Assembly: GCA_036521995.1 (NCBI GenBank)
Contig: DATDGR010000116.1
Span: 1 to 25,162, forward strand
Length of the DNA: 25,162 bases
Reading direction: 5' to 3'
Source: Gp13-AA77 sp036521995
GTDB lineage: Bacteria; Acidobacteriota; Terriglobia; UBA7540
Shown: in pieces, positions 1 to 8,402 of the stretch
Position numbering within the stretch: the stretch's first letter is position 1
Layout: each line of letters opens with the position of its first letter
Position numbers and translations under genes: made by a program
Notes under the pieces: generated by a model
What the model was told of the DNA's origin: nothing
Database searches by the model: none
The model's input: only the letters and a program-made list of their open reading frames with translations

Positions 1-72
1 GGACAACACAACTAGCCTAGATTATGTTGGCTTTTCTGACCGTGATCCGCAGGGGACTCGGCCCGACTGGGT

Positions 73-1506
73 TCAGGCCGAGACGGGCGGACGCCGCTCC
101 GCCCAGGGGCGCGCCGCTTCGAGCTGCGCGGCCAGGCGGAACAGGGTAGCCTCGTCGCCGAAACGGCCCACAAAGTGAACCCCAATCGGCAAGCCTTCGG
201 CATTCCAACAAAGCGGAACGGACATGGCAGGTTGGCCGGTGGCATTGGCGATCGGCGTGAAGGGCACAAATTGGGTGGCCCGCAGGAGTCCAGCCAGAGG
301 GTTTTCGACCGGCGAGTCAAAGCTCCCCAGGGGTAGCGGAGGCTCCGCCAGGGTGGGAGTGAGCCAGACGTCGTACTTCAGCATGAAGCGCGCCATGGTG
401 CGCGCCATGCTCTGGAGGAAGGTTTGGCCCATAAGGTACCTGGGCCCGGTCACTTGCCGCCCCATCTCATAGAGGCCCCAAGTGAGCACCTCAAACTGGT
501 CCTTGGTGGGTGCTCGGCCGGTGAGGTAAGCCCAGCCGTCGATGCCAGCGGTACAACCGGCCGCCCAGACGTTCAAAAACGACTGGTTAAAGAGTTCGGC
601 CTCGATCTGGGGTGACGCCTCCTCCACCTCGTGGCCCAGCCCCGAGCAGAGCCGGGCGGCGTCAGCGGCCGCCGCCACACAATCGGCTTGGAGCGGGACG
701 CCCGTCAGCGTCCTGGTGGAAAACGCGATCCGGAGCCGCCCCGGATCCCGCCCGACTTCCTCGTGGAACGGCCCGGCGGGAGGTGGCGCCCAATAAGGGT
801 CGCCCAAATCGGGCCCGGCGGTGGCATCGAGCAAGGCCGCGCTGTCGCGGACGGAGCGCGTGACGGCGTGTTCCGCCGCCAGACCGCCCATCACGTCGCC
901 TATATCTGGACCGAGCGGGTTGCGTGCTCGCGTGGGCTTGAGCCCGAACAGGCCGCAGCACGAAGCGGGAATGCGAATGGAGCCGCCGCCGTCGTTGGCG
1001 TGCGCCATCGGAACCATGCCGGCGGCCACGGCCGCGGCCGATCCGCCGCTCGATCCGCCCGGGGTCCTTTCAACATTCCACGGATTGCGGGTCGGGCCGA
1101 AGAGCCGGGGTTCGGTGGTGGGCAGGATGCCAAACTCAGGCGTGTTGGTCTTGCCGACGATCACGAGCCCGGCCCTCTTCAGGCGGATCACGAGCTCACT
1201 GTCGTAATCGGGGATGTGTTCGCGCAAGAACGCTGATCCCCAGGTGTGCCGCACGCCGGCGTAAGACCCCAGGAGATCCTTGAGAAGATAGGGTACCCCG
1301 CGGAAGGGTCCGTCGGGCAGGCGCGCACTGGCCGCCGCGCGAGCCAGATCATACATGGGTGTGACCACGGCGTTGAGCCTGGGGTTGAGAGCCTCGATGC
1401 GCTCGATGGCGGCCTCAACCAACTCAATGGGCTGGATTTCCTTCTTTCGAACGAGCCCGGCCAGCTCAGTGGCATCTTCGTAGGCGAGTCCGGTGAGTTG
1501 TGCCAT
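73..1506 (-). CDS. Amidase signature (AS) family amidohydrolase
   Basis: A 477-residue amidase-signature enzyme, likely hydrolysing a carboxamide to acid plus ammonia in the cytoplasm; the substrate cannot be told from sequence. The Ser-cisSer-Lys triad is visible: Lys76 in LLKDL, cis-Ser152 in the Gly/Ser-rich GGSSGGSAAA stretch, and nucleophile Ser176 in GGGSIRIPAS. The 100-residue Lys-Ser and 24-residue Ser-Ser spacings match the family. I chose ATG at 1506 because family homology begins at once (LTGLAYEDATELAGLV). A TTG at 1557 in the same frame overlaps the stop of the upstream DUF1810 gene (TTGA) and would add 17 residues; neither start has a strong Shine-Dalgarno. It is not clearly GatA: no gatC or gatB is adjacent. 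Probably the last gene of the ispG-DUF1810-amidase run. Confidence 0.9.
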   Translation of the reverse strand: MAQLTGLAYEDATELAGLVRKKEIQPIELVEAAIERIEALNPRLNAVVTPMYDLARAAASARLPDGPFRGVPYLLKDLLGSYAGVRHTWGSAFLREHIPDYDSELVIRLKRAGLVIVGKTNTPEFGILPTTEPRLFGPTRNPWNVERTPGGSSGGSAAAVAAGMVPMAHANDGGGSIRIPASCCGLFGLKPTRARNPLGPDIGDVMGGLAAEHAVTRSVRDSAALLDATAGPDLGDPYWAPPPAGPFHEEVGRDPGRLRIAFSTRTLTGVPLQADCVAAAADAARLCSGLGHEVEEASPQIEAELFNQSFLNVWAAGCTAGIDGWAYLTGRAPTKDQFEVLTWGLYEMGRQVTGPRYLMGQTFLQSMARTMARFMLKYDVWLTPTLAEPPLPLGSFDSPVENPLAGLLRATQFVPFTPIANATGQPAMSVPLCWNAEGLPIGVHFVGRFGDEATLFRLAAQLEAARPWAERRPPVSA

Positions 1507-1553
1507 ATCAGTGTAGAACCGTCGGCGGCCCGGCGTCGAGAACCGGAATCCAA

Positions 1554-1988
1554 TCAAAGCCGCTCAAGCGTCGAGCTGTCATGTTTGCCCTCAAAGTACT
1601 TCTGCAGAGCATCCTCAAATAACTGGTTCTCCGATGTAGCACGGGCAAACAGAGTCATGCATGAGTGGAACTTCAAATAATCAGGGTACCCAAAGATCTG
1701 CTCAATCGAACGCCCTTCCACGAGATTGACGAGCTCCGTACACTCCCTTAGCCTCGGTCCAAGAATCGGGTGTCTTAGATACCCCTCCGCCTCTTGTAGC
1801 GAAGAAATCGCGAATTGCCTTGACGTTTGACTGTATCCGAGCCCTCTAATCTGGGGAAAGATGAACCACATCCAATGCCCTTCCTTGTGGCCCGTCCGCA
1901 GCTCAGAACACACTTGCTCGAAGACAAAATCCTGGGCGTCCACAAACCGTTGCAGATTGTGAGGATCGCTCTCCCCGGGTTTGTGCAT
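1554..1988 (-). CDS. DUF1810 family protein
   Basis: A 144-residue protein recognised as DUF1810 by the HWMWFIFPQIRGLG motif (about residues 38-51) and the downstream ILGPRLRECTELV and FGYPDYLKFHSCMTLF blocks, at full family length. The biochemical function of the family is not established; it is soluble, with no signal peptide or membrane segment. It starts 2 nt after the ispG stop and ends overlapping the alternative TTG start of the amidase, so it looks cotranscribed with both. There is no Shine-Dalgarno; the bases before the ATG are CTCC-rich instead, so translational coupling to ispG is likely. Its base composition is visibly lower in G+C (about half) than its neighbours, hinting at later acquisition into the isoprenoid operon. 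Confidence 0.85.
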   Translation of the reverse strand: MHKPGESDPHNLQRFVDAQDFVFEQVCSELRTGHKEGHWMWFIFPQIRGLGYSQTSRQFAISSLQEAEGYLRHPILGPRLRECTELVNLVEGRSIEQIFGYPDYLKFHSCMTLFARATSENQLFEDALQKYFEGKHDSSTLERL

Positions 1989-1990
1989 CG

Positions 1991-3121
1991 TTAGGAGGTA
2001 AGGGCGGCCGCCGTGGACTCCACTCCGGCCAGACGGTCAGCCACGAAGCGGTCAATCTCCTCCAGCAGCGCCGGCACGATGTCCGCTTCAGCCACGCGCC
2101 GGATGGCTTTACCTTCGCGGTAGATCATGCCGTTGCCTCGCCCTGCGGCTACGCCCAAATCCGCCTCGCGGGCTTCTCCCGGCCCATTCACGGCACAGCC
2201 CATCACGGCCACGGACAACGGCATCTTGACGTGCTTCGTGGCCTGCTCGATCTCGCCTGCAATCTTGAACAGGTCCACCTCGAGGCGCCCGCAGGTGGGG
2301 CAGGCAATCACCACCGGCCCGCGGCTACGAAGCTCCAGGGACTTCAGCAGTTCGTAGGCCACGCGCACTTCTTCCGCGGGGTCGGTGGCGAGCGACACCC
2401 GGATGGTGTCGCCGATCCCTTCGGCCAACAGCATACCCATGCCCACGCAAGACTTTACAGTGCCGGAGAACTGCGTCCCGGCCTCGGTGATTCCGAGGTG
2501 GAACGGATAGTCCACCTGCGGGGCGAGCAGGCGGTAGGCGGCCACGGCCATCTTCACGTTGGAAGCCTTCAATGAGACGATGGTGTCCTTAAAGCCCAGC
2601 TCTTCGAGAATGCCGATGTGATAGAGGGCGCTTTCCACCATTCCTTGCGGGGTAGGATAGCCGTATTTCTCGAGCAGGCGCCGCTCGAGCGAGCCGGCGT
2701 TCACCCCGATGCGGATGGGAACGCGCTGCTCCTGCGCCCGCCGCACCACCATGCGGACCTTCTCGGCGTCGCCGATGTTTCCGGGGTTGATCCGCAGCTT
2801 GTCGATTCCGGCATCGAGGGCTAAGAGCGCGAACTTATACTGAAAGTGGATGTCTGACACAAGGACGGAGTCCGGACAGCGCTGCCGGATCTCGGACAGC
2901 GCCTGGGCGGCTTCGAGGTCGGGCACCGCCAGCCGCACAATCTCGCAGCCAGCGGCTTCCATCTGCTGAATCTGCTCCACGGTCCGCGCCACGTCACGAG
3001 TGTCCGTCTTGGTCATGGACTGGACGACGATGGCGGCATCGCCGCCAATGGTGTAATGCCCGACTTTGACCGGGCGCGTCTTGCGGCGGGGAGGGAAGTA
3101 CTCTTGATCACTGAAGTTCAT
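1991..3121 (-). CDS. ispG: 4-hydroxy-3-methylbut-2-en-1-yl diphosphate synthase (flavodoxin)
   Basis: IspG/GcpE, 376 residues, converts 2-C-methyl-D-erythritol 2,4-cyclodiphosphate to HMBPP, the penultimate MEP-pathway step. It uses a [4Fe-4S] cluster. The N-terminal TIM barrel runs from about residue 10 to 250 (VQSMTKTDTRD, KLRINPGNIG, GVNAGSLE). The C-terminal cluster domain carries Cys274 and Cys277 in CPTCGR, Cys309 in MGCAVNGPGE, and Glu316, matching the known 3-Cys/1-Glu ligation. It is the short bacterial form without the plant/Chlamydia insert. The ATG at 3121 has a GGGAG Shine-Dalgarno 7-8 nt upstream. It lies downstream of dxr and rseP but is separated from rseP by 685 bp of repeats, so it may have its own promoter. 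Confidence 0.97.
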   Translation of the reverse strand: MNFSDQEYFPPRRKTRPVKVGHYTIGGDAAIVVQSMTKTDTRDVARTVEQIQQMEAAGCEIVRLAVPDLEAAQALSEIRQRCPDSVLVSDIHFQYKFALLALDAGIDKLRINPGNIGDAEKVRMVVRRAQEQRVPIRIGVNAGSLERRLLEKYGYPTPQGMVESALYHIGILEELGFKDTIVSLKASNVKMAVAAYRLLAPQVDYPFHLGITEAGTQFSGTVKSCVGMGMLLAEGIGDTIRVSLATDPAEEVRVAYELLKSLELRSRGPVVIACPTCGRLEVDLFKIAGEIEQATKHVKMPLSVAVMGCAVNGPGEAREADLGVAAGRGNGMIYREGKAIRRVAEADIVPALLEEIDRFVADRLAGVESTAAALTS

Positions 3122-3215
3122 AGTTGCGCTCCCGCTTCGAGCAGACGGTCGAAAGCGAACAGACTGTCAAGAGTCGGACTATCACGCTGTGGTCTCTGGC
3201 ACGTGCCGCCCGACA

Positions 3216-3770
3216 CCATTTCTCGGGTTCGCTTTGCATACTTCTCCGGAAGGCGATCCTTTGTTTTCAATAATATGACGGGTTCGTTTCGTAAAAAAAC
3301 ATCCTTTTCCGTAAACGCAGAGGTCAGCAGCGAGGAGCCGGAAGCTTGCCAGTTCCCAAACCGAGCCATTCCGCACAAGCGGCAGTCCGGCCCTTCTACC
3401 AGCCAGTGGCGACACCAAAACCTTGCCTTTTTTCGGGCTCGTTTCGCCGAAATGGGGCCATTTCTCGGGTTCGTTTTGCATACTTCTGAGACGCCGATCC
3501 TTTATTTTCAACAAGTTGACGGGTTCGTTTCGTCAAAAACATCTCTTTGGAAAACCAAAGGCCAGAAGGGCTTCCAAGTGTCAATCAGGTCATTCCCGCG
3601 CAAGCGGCAATTCAGCCGCGCATCCCTGGTCTGCCAAAACCTGCCTTTTTCTCGGGTTCGTTTGGTTAGAATGGGCCATTTCTCCGGTTCGTTTTGCATA
3701 CTTCTCGGGGGCCTACCCTTTGTTTTCAACAAGTTGACGGGTTCGTTTCGTCAAAAACATCCCTTTTGCC
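3216..3770. repeat. Three imperfect copies of a GGGTTCGTTT-based intergenic repeat
   Basis: This fills most of the 685-bp gene-free rseP-ispG gap (3122-3806). Copy A is 3216-3310 and truncated; copy B is 3367-3549; copy C is 3591-3769. Each copy has a CCATTTCTCGGGTTCG block, then TTTTGCATACTTCT, a TCAACAAGTTGACGG block and TTCGTTTCGTCAAAAACATC. Two GGGTTCG motifs sit 54-55 nt apart in all three copies, and B and C carry a third copy of the motif 31-32 nt further upstream. B and C also begin with a CATTCC(C)GCRCAAGCGG box that resembles a widespread intergenic repeat. Reading frames through it give Lys/Arg/Asn-Glu-Pro-rich peptides on the minus strand that look like translated repeat, not genes. 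Confidence 0.85.
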
Positions 3771-3806
3771 TTCCGACCACCGGCGACCGACAACCGTTGC
3801 TTATAA

Positions 3807-5192
3807 TTAGTACGGCTTGAACGTTTTCACCAGATCGTTGTACATCACGAACACCGTCAGCAGCAAAAGCAGCGCCAGGCCCACCTGAACGATCCTCTCC
3901 TTAACGGCGAGGCTCAAATCGCGCTGGATGACCGACTCAATAAGCAGAAGCAGAATCACCCCGCCGTCCAGAATCGGAACCGGCAGCAGATTAAAGATTC
4001 CAAGCGATAGGCTGATGGCAGCCGAGACCCTGATGAGATCCGATATCCCGGAGCGGTAAGCCTCGCCGGACATCTGCGCGATGCCGATGGGCCCTGAGAG
4101 CGAGCGCGCCGACATCTGGCGGGTCAAAATCTTTCCTACCGCTTCGAAGGTCAACTGGCAATTCTTGATGTTTTCATCCACCGAGGAGGCGAGCGCCTTG
4201 GGCCATGGCAGTTGCCGTACCACCACTTCTCTCAAACCAACGCCAATGCGCCATTGTTTCCGGCCCCTGATGTCACCGAGGACCGGGGTGAGATTCAACT
4301 GAACAGTGGCGCCGCCGCGCGAAACCGTAATCTCCACGGGCCTTCCATTCGTGGCCTGCAACGCGGAAGGCAGGTCTTGCCAGCAGAGAATCGGCCGTCC
4401 GTCCAGGGCGGTGATGCGGTCGCCCCTCAGAATGCCTGCCTCGCTGGCCGGTGAACCTGCTTCAACCAGGTCGATCTGGGGGGACACACAGGGCGCCCAG
4501 CCCGCCACTCCCAGCCGCTCGCGGCCTTCGGGACGCGGCGTAATCTCGACCTGGCGGGTTTGACCGTCGTGAACCACCTCTACCGGCAGCGCTTTGCCCG
4601 GGGACATCGCCACCCTCAGTTCGACGTCTTCCCAACTGGGATTCTTGAGGTCATCCACGCGGGTGAGAAGGTCACCGGGCGCGAGGCCGGCCTGGGATGC
4701 CGGGGAATCAGGCGCCACTTCACCGATACGGGCCTGCTCGGTCTCGAACGCTGGCACTTCATAGTGATAGCGGTCCAACACGGTGAGCAGCACCAGCGCC
4801 AGCAGAACGTTCATCACCGGGCCCATCACCACGATGATGAAGCGCTGCCACCGTGGATGCGTCATGAATTCACCGGAATCGCCGGTCTGGGCCTGCGACG
4901 GGTCTTCGCCCGCCATCTTCACGTACCCGCCGAGCGGTAGCAGACTTATCCGGTAATCCGTTCTGTCATCTGGCACGTCCCCGACTGAGACGGTGATGGG
5001 CGGTCGTCCGAAGGAAAACTGGCCATCTTTCACCCCAAACAGCCTCTTGCCGAAGCCAAAGGAGAAGGTGAGAACCCGCACCCCCATCCACTTGGCCGCA
5101 AGGAAGTGGCCGAGCTCATGAATGAAAACCATGAACCCCAGGGCGATGACCACCACCACGACGTCTGTGGCGGCGTTTGAAAGCGCACTCAA
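3807..5192 (-). CDS. rseP: RIP metalloprotease RseP (M50B site-2 protease)
   Basis: A 461-residue inner-membrane zinc protease that cuts transmembrane helices, classically anti-sigma factors during envelope stress and remnant signal peptides. It has an N-terminal membrane helix with the zinc motif HELGH (residues 25-29) and a second conserved helix at about 119-140. Two PDZ domains follow, about 155-215 (GEVAPDSPASQAGLAPGD) and 240-300 (VEAGSPASEAGILRGD). The C-terminal NLLPVPILDGG motif holds zinc ligand Asp409, and a last membrane helix ends the protein. The start is TTG at 5192, supported by a purine-rich GGAGGAGAGGG upstream and by the first helix beginning about residue 10. It lies 73 bp downstream of dxr, the usual neighbour. 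Its local target could be an anti-sigma factor elsewhere; none is encoded here. Confidence 0.95.
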   Translation of the reverse strand: MSALSNAATDVVVVVIALGFMVFIHELGHFLAAKWMGVRVLTFSFGFGKRLFGVKDGQFSFGRPPITVSVGDVPDDRTDYRISLLPLGGYVKMAGEDPSQAQTGDSGEFMTHPRWQRFIIVVMGPVMNVLLALVLLTVLDRYHYEVPAFETEQARIGEVAPDSPASQAGLAPGDLLTRVDDLKNPSWEDVELRVAMSPGKALPVEVVHDGQTRQVEITPRPEGRERLGVAGWAPCVSPQIDLVEAGSPASEAGILRGDRITALDGRPILCWQDLPSALQATNGRPVEITVSRGGATVQLNLTPVLGDIRGRKQWRIGVGLREVVVRQLPWPKALASSVDENIKNCQLTFEAVGKILTRQMSARSLSGPIGIAQMSGEAYRSGISDLIRVSAAISLSLGIFNLLPVPILDGGVILLLLIESVIQRDLSLAVKERIVQVGLALLLLLTVFVMYNDLVKTFKPY

Positions 5193-5265
5193 TCGATTAC
5201 CCTCTCCTCCATCTCTACAGTCCAGCTCCGGTTCGCCCCAAGCTGGGGATCATTAGCCACAATCT

Positions 5266-6441
5266 CTAAGTGGCGCCGGCCCTAATTTCTGCCCTGGCGC
5301 GTTCCCGTGCCTCGCGGTCACAATCCAGGACCTCCTCGATGGATCCAAGCCTCGCCGGCGTCGTTTGCTCCAGCACTTTGGCAACTACGCGTGCGATGTC
5401 CGGGAAGCGCAGTTGCCGCGCCAGAAAGGCTTCCACCGCGATTTCGTCCGCGGCATTCAAGGCGCAGGTCAAAGCTCCCCCGCGGTCAACGGCTTCCCGT
5501 GCCAGTTCAAGGCAGGGAAATTTCCGGCGTTTGGGAGGTTCGAAGTGAAGGTGCTTCAGGCTTGCCAACCGTAAATCCAGAGCGCCGCCGTTTCCAGGCA
5601 ACCGATCCGGGTGCGTGAGAGCGTACTGGATCGGAATGCGCATGTCCGGGACGGCCAACTGGGCCAAGACGGACCCATCTACAAATTCTACCATGGAATG
5701 GACGATCGACTCCGGGTGAATCAGCACGTCAACCTGTTCGGGGGGCAAGCCGAAAAGCCAGCGGGCCTCGATCACTTCAAAGCCTTTGTTCATCAGGGTT
5801 GCCGAATCCACCGTGATGCGTCCGCCCATGCTCCACACGGGATGCTTCAAGGCCTGTTCGGGCGTCACGGCGTCCAGGTCTTGTTTGCGCCAGCGCAGAA
5901 ACGGGCCTCCTGAGGCGGTCAGGATTACGCGCCGCACCTCGCGAGGGATGCCGGATCGGAGGCACTGGTGGAGAGCGCTGTGCTCGCTATCGATCGGCAA
6001 GATCTCCACGCCGCGCTCGCGCGCCGCCTGCATCACGACTTCGCCGGCCGCCACCAGGGTCTCCTTATTGGCCAGGCCAATACGTTTGCCGGCGCGGACG
6101 GCTTCGTAGGTAGCCAGAAGGCTTGTCACGCCGTGGCTGGCCGAAACGACAAAGTCCACCCGCGGATCGGTGGCGGCTTCCGTCTGACCCTCGGTTCCCG
6201 TCAGGATCCGGAGGGACCGGCGGTAATCGAGGGCGCGGAGGTAGGCCTGGAGCGGCTCGATGTACTCACGCGAACTGATGACGGCGGTGTCCGGGGCGAA
6301 CTCAGCGATCTGCTTGGCCAACAGGTCCAGATTCCGGCCCGCTGAGAGGGCCGCCACGCGAAAATCTGGAAGCCCGGCCACGACACGGAGGACGTTGGAG
6401 CCCACCGACCCTGTCGAACCGAGAATGCAGAGTGATTTCAT
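5266..6441 (-). CDS. dxr: 1-deoxy-D-xylulose 5-phosphate reductoisomerase
   Basis: Dxr (IspC), 391 residues, performs the committed MEP-pathway step: NADPH-dependent rearrangement and reduction of DXP to 2-C-methyl-D-erythritol 4-phosphate. The N-terminal Rossmann motif GSTGSVG is at residues 8-14. LANKETLVAAGE follows at 123-134. Divalent-metal ligands are Asp151 and Glu153 in PIDSEHSALHQ, and Glu222 in MNKGFEVIEA. The IHPESIVHSMVEF loop and PDMRIPIQYAL are also intact, and length is typical. These residues are also the fosmidomycin-binding site in the family. The ATG at 6441 has only a weak Shine-Dalgarno. It sits between cdsA (99 bp upstream) and rseP (73 bp downstream), the common cdsA-dxr-rseP order. 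Confidence 0.97.
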   Translation of the reverse strand: MKSLCILGSTGSVGSNVLRVVAGLPDFRVAALSAGRNLDLLAKQIAEFAPDTAVISSREYIEPLQAYLRALDYRRSLRILTGTEGQTEAATDPRVDFVVSASHGVTSLLATYEAVRAGKRIGLANKETLVAAGEVVMQAARERGVEILPIDSEHSALHQCLRSGIPREVRRVILTASGGPFLRWRKQDLDAVTPEQALKHPVWSMGGRITVDSATLMNKGFEVIEARWLFGLPPEQVDVLIHPESIVHSMVEFVDGSVLAQLAVPDMRIPIQYALTHPDRLPGNGGALDLRLASLKHLHFEPPKRRKFPCLELAREAVDRGGALTCALNAADEIAVEAFLARQLRFPDIARVVAKVLEQTTPARLGSIEEVLDCDREARERARAEIRAGAT

Positions 6442-6540
6442 CGCTGACTCTGTAGGCTCTCAGCCCACCATGCAAGCAAGAAAGCAAGGGCGTTTCGTGA
6501 TACACCCTGGGCGGTTCACAAACTGTCCTTACAGGTCCAC

Positions 6541-7404
6541 TCACCGCAGCAGATGCTTGACCATCAAAGCCACCCACAGAACTGGGGCGCCGAAGATGAC
6601 ACTATCGAGCCGATCGAGCAGACCCCCGTGGCCTGGGAGGAGCGAACCCGAGTCCTTGAGGCCGGCGCTGCGCTTGAGGGCTGATTCCACCAAGTCGCCA
6701 ATCTGGCCGGCGACGGCCACAAGCCCTCCCAAGAGCATAGCGGTTTTTAAGTCGGGCGTCTTCCACAACCGGGTCAAGGCCCACGCCACGAGCAAGCTTC
6801 CGGCGAGGCCTCCCAGGGATCCTTCTAAGGTCTTCTTGGGCGAGATATGGGGGAAGATGAGGTGCCGCCCTAGTCCCCGTCCCACCAGGTAGGCAAACAT
6901 GTCGCCTGCCCAAATCACCAGGAACAAGAACAGCAGAATCTGGCCCGGCGGAATAGCCGCGGCGGCCGCCTGGGCCACCGCTGGAGTTGGAAAGCGCAGC
7001 GGCAGAATCCAGGACAACAGAAATCCCACGTAGAACACCCCAAACAGCGTCGAGCCGGCCGCCTCCAGGAACTTGGATAGATCGCCGGTCCCGAGGAGCG
7101 CCAGCGTCAGGCCGGCGGGAATGATCGAAACCATCAGCAGGATGACGGCGAAATTCACCGCGGCTTGAGAGCCGGCGGACAGATACAGATCCGCTATTTG
7201 GGCTAGGCATAGGACCGCGCAACCTGCGTAGCCAAGCCCACGAAATCCGCCCAAACCCGCGGCGTCGCTGAGGTCGAAGTACTCGTAAGCGGTGCGCTCC
7301 ACCACCAGCAGCAAGACCGCAACGAAGAGCCAAGGAGGTGACCAGACGGTAAGATACAGGACGGGAGGAATCAAGACCAGCGCAGTGAGGACGCGAAGTC
7401 TCAT
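6541..7404 (-). CDS. cdsA: Phosphatidate cytidylyltransferase (CDP-diglyceride synthase)
   Basis: CdsA, 287 residues, makes CDP-diacylglycerol from phosphatidic acid and CTP, the branch point for membrane phospholipids. It is a polytopic membrane protein with hydrophobic segments spread over residues 5-135, 155-175, 195-212 and 222-235. The family signature is intact near the C-terminus: GQIGDLVESALKR followed by DSGSLLPGHGGLLDRLDS (about 233-268). The earlier GDMFAYLVGRGLGRH and SPKKTLEGSLGG blocks are also present. The ATG at 7404 lies 6 nt past the uppS stop with no clear Shine-Dalgarno of its own, which suggests translational coupling to uppS. Confidence 0.96.
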   Translation of the reverse strand: MRLRVLTALVLIPPVLYLTVWSPPWLFVAVLLLVVERTAYEYFDLSDAAGLGGFRGLGYAGCAVLCLAQIADLYLSAGSQAAVNFAVILLMVSIIPAGLTLALLGTGDLSKFLEAAGSTLFGVFYVGFLLSWILPLRFPTPAVAQAAAAAIPPGQILLFLFLVIWAGDMFAYLVGRGLGRHLIFPHISPKKTLEGSLGGLAGSLLVAWALTRLWKTPDLKTAMLLGGLVAVAGQIGDLVESALKRSAGLKDSGSLLPGHGGLLDRLDSVIFGAPVLWVALMVKHLLR

Positions 7405-7410
7405 CAGCGG

Positions 7411-8178
7411 TCAGGCGGGCCCTTGAGGTCGCTCTGGGCCCAGTCCACCATAGCGCCGATCCCTCTTTTGATAGTCCAGGATGGCACTGAACAAGTCGAG
7501 TTGGGTGAAGTCCGGCCACAAGGTTTGGGTCACCCATATTTCGGCGTAGGCAATCTGCCAAAGCAGGAAGTTGCTGACCCGCATCTCGCCGCTAGTGCGG
7601 ATGAGCAGGTCGGGGTCGGGCATGTCCCGAGTATAGAGATGAGCGCTGAAGGCTGCTTCGTCAAGAGTGAATTCCCCGTTGCGCGTCAGACGCTCCATCA
7701 AAGACCGCACGGCGTCTGTAAGCTCGGCGCGGGCGCTGTAATTGAGCGCAAACGTTAAGAGCATTCCGGTGTTGGTGCCGGTTTCCCGCAAAGCCGTTTC
7801 AAGATCGCGCTGCACCAGCTTAGGGAGCTCGGCGATCCGGCCGATCACACCGAGGCGAATGTTCTGCCGGTTGAGTTCATCGACCTCCTTGCGTAGGTAC
7901 TCGCGCAGCAAGTCCATCAGCATCTTCACTTCAGTCTGGGGACGCTTCCAATTCTCCACCGAAAAGGCATAGAGTGTGAGGTAAGGGACACCCACCCGCG
8001 CGCAGGCTTCAACGGATTGCCTCACCGCCTTGATGCCGGCGCGGTGCCCGGCTATACGCGGCAGGTGCCGCCTTTTCGCCCAGCGGCCATTGCCGTCCAT
8101 GATTACAGCAATATGCTGAGGTATGCGGTCGAGATCGATCTCTGACAGCAGCCGGGCTTCGGAGAGTTCCGTTTTCAC
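7411..8178 (-). CDS. uppS: Undecaprenyl diphosphate synthase (cis-prenyltransferase)
   Basis: UppS, 255 residues, condenses isopentenyl diphosphates onto farnesyl diphosphate to give C55 undecaprenyl diphosphate, the lipid carrier for peptidoglycan and other polymers. The catalytic IAVIMDGNGRWAKRR motif holds Asp28. AGHRAG, LYAFSVENWKRP, DLLIRTSGEMRVSNFLLWQ and AYAEIWVTQTLWPDF cover the conserved IPP-site and dimer regions. Length is typical. The start is GTG at 8178 preceded by a modest TTAGGT. It is the first gene of the minus-strand uppS-cdsA-dxr-rseP cluster and is divergent from the HU gene; I could not pick out a convincing promoter for it in 8179-8345. It uses products of the pathway that Dxr and IspG feed. 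Confidence 0.97.
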   Translation of the reverse strand: MKTELSEARLLSEIDLDRIPQHIAVIMDGNGRWAKRRHLPRIAGHRAGIKAVRQSVEACARVGVPYLTLYAFSVENWKRPQTEVKMLMDLLREYLRKEVDELNRQNIRLGVIGRIAELPKLVQRDLETALRETGTNTGMLLTFALNYSARAELTDAVRSLMERLTRNGEFTLDEAAFSAHLYTRDMPDPDLLIRTSGEMRVSNFLLWQIAYAEIWVTQTLWPDFTQLDLFSAILDYQKRDRRYGGLGPERPQGPA

Positions 8179-8345
8179 TCGGGACCTAAGGGAGCGCGGA
8201 ATCCACTTTGAGCCGTAAAGTTAACACAGCGCGTGTGCTGCGGCAAGGTGATGCGGCGTCCTTGCCTTCGCCGGCGGCCCGTTTCGCCGAGTTGTCCGGG
8301 CCCGTCGGAACGGATTCGCTTCGGAGCGGGTGCACTTTATCCGGC

Positions 8346-8374
8346 TTGACAACACGCCGAGCATTTCCTAGGAT
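8346..8374 (+). promoter_or_regulatory. Sigma70-type promoter of the HU/IHF gene
   Basis: TTGACA (8346-8351), a 17-nt spacer and TAGGAT (8369-8374). The -35 is perfect and the -10 matches 4 of 6. Predicted transcription would start near 8381, leaving a leader of about 22 nt before the GTG start at 8403. This argues against any upstream start for the gene. Confidence 0.75.
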
Positions 8375-8391
8375 GGAAGTGCTTATCTTTC

Positions 8392-8396
8392 AGGAG
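8392..8396 (+). promoter_or_regulatory. Shine-Dalgarno fixing the HU start at GTG 8403
   Basis: AGGAG lies 6 nt before GTG 8403. Longer in-frame readings from ATG 8373 or ATG 8208 would start within or upstream of the promoter and add residues that no HU protein has. Confidence 0.75.
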
Positions 8397-8402
8397 ATTG
8401 CC

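Noticed and set aside
73..1506. GatA subunit of the tRNA amidotransferase
   Set aside because: Amidase-signature residues are shared by the whole family; without gatB/gatC nearby and without GatA-specific features I left it as a generic amidase.
3056..3820. Plus-strand 254-codon open frame across the rseP-ispG gap
   Set aside because: It starts antisense to ispG, runs through three repeat copies and translates them into internally repetitive text with no family match.
6602..7561. 319-codon minus-strand frame overlapping cdsA and uppS
   Set aside because: It is a frame-shifted reading of cdsA on the same strand; the cdsA frame carries the family signature.
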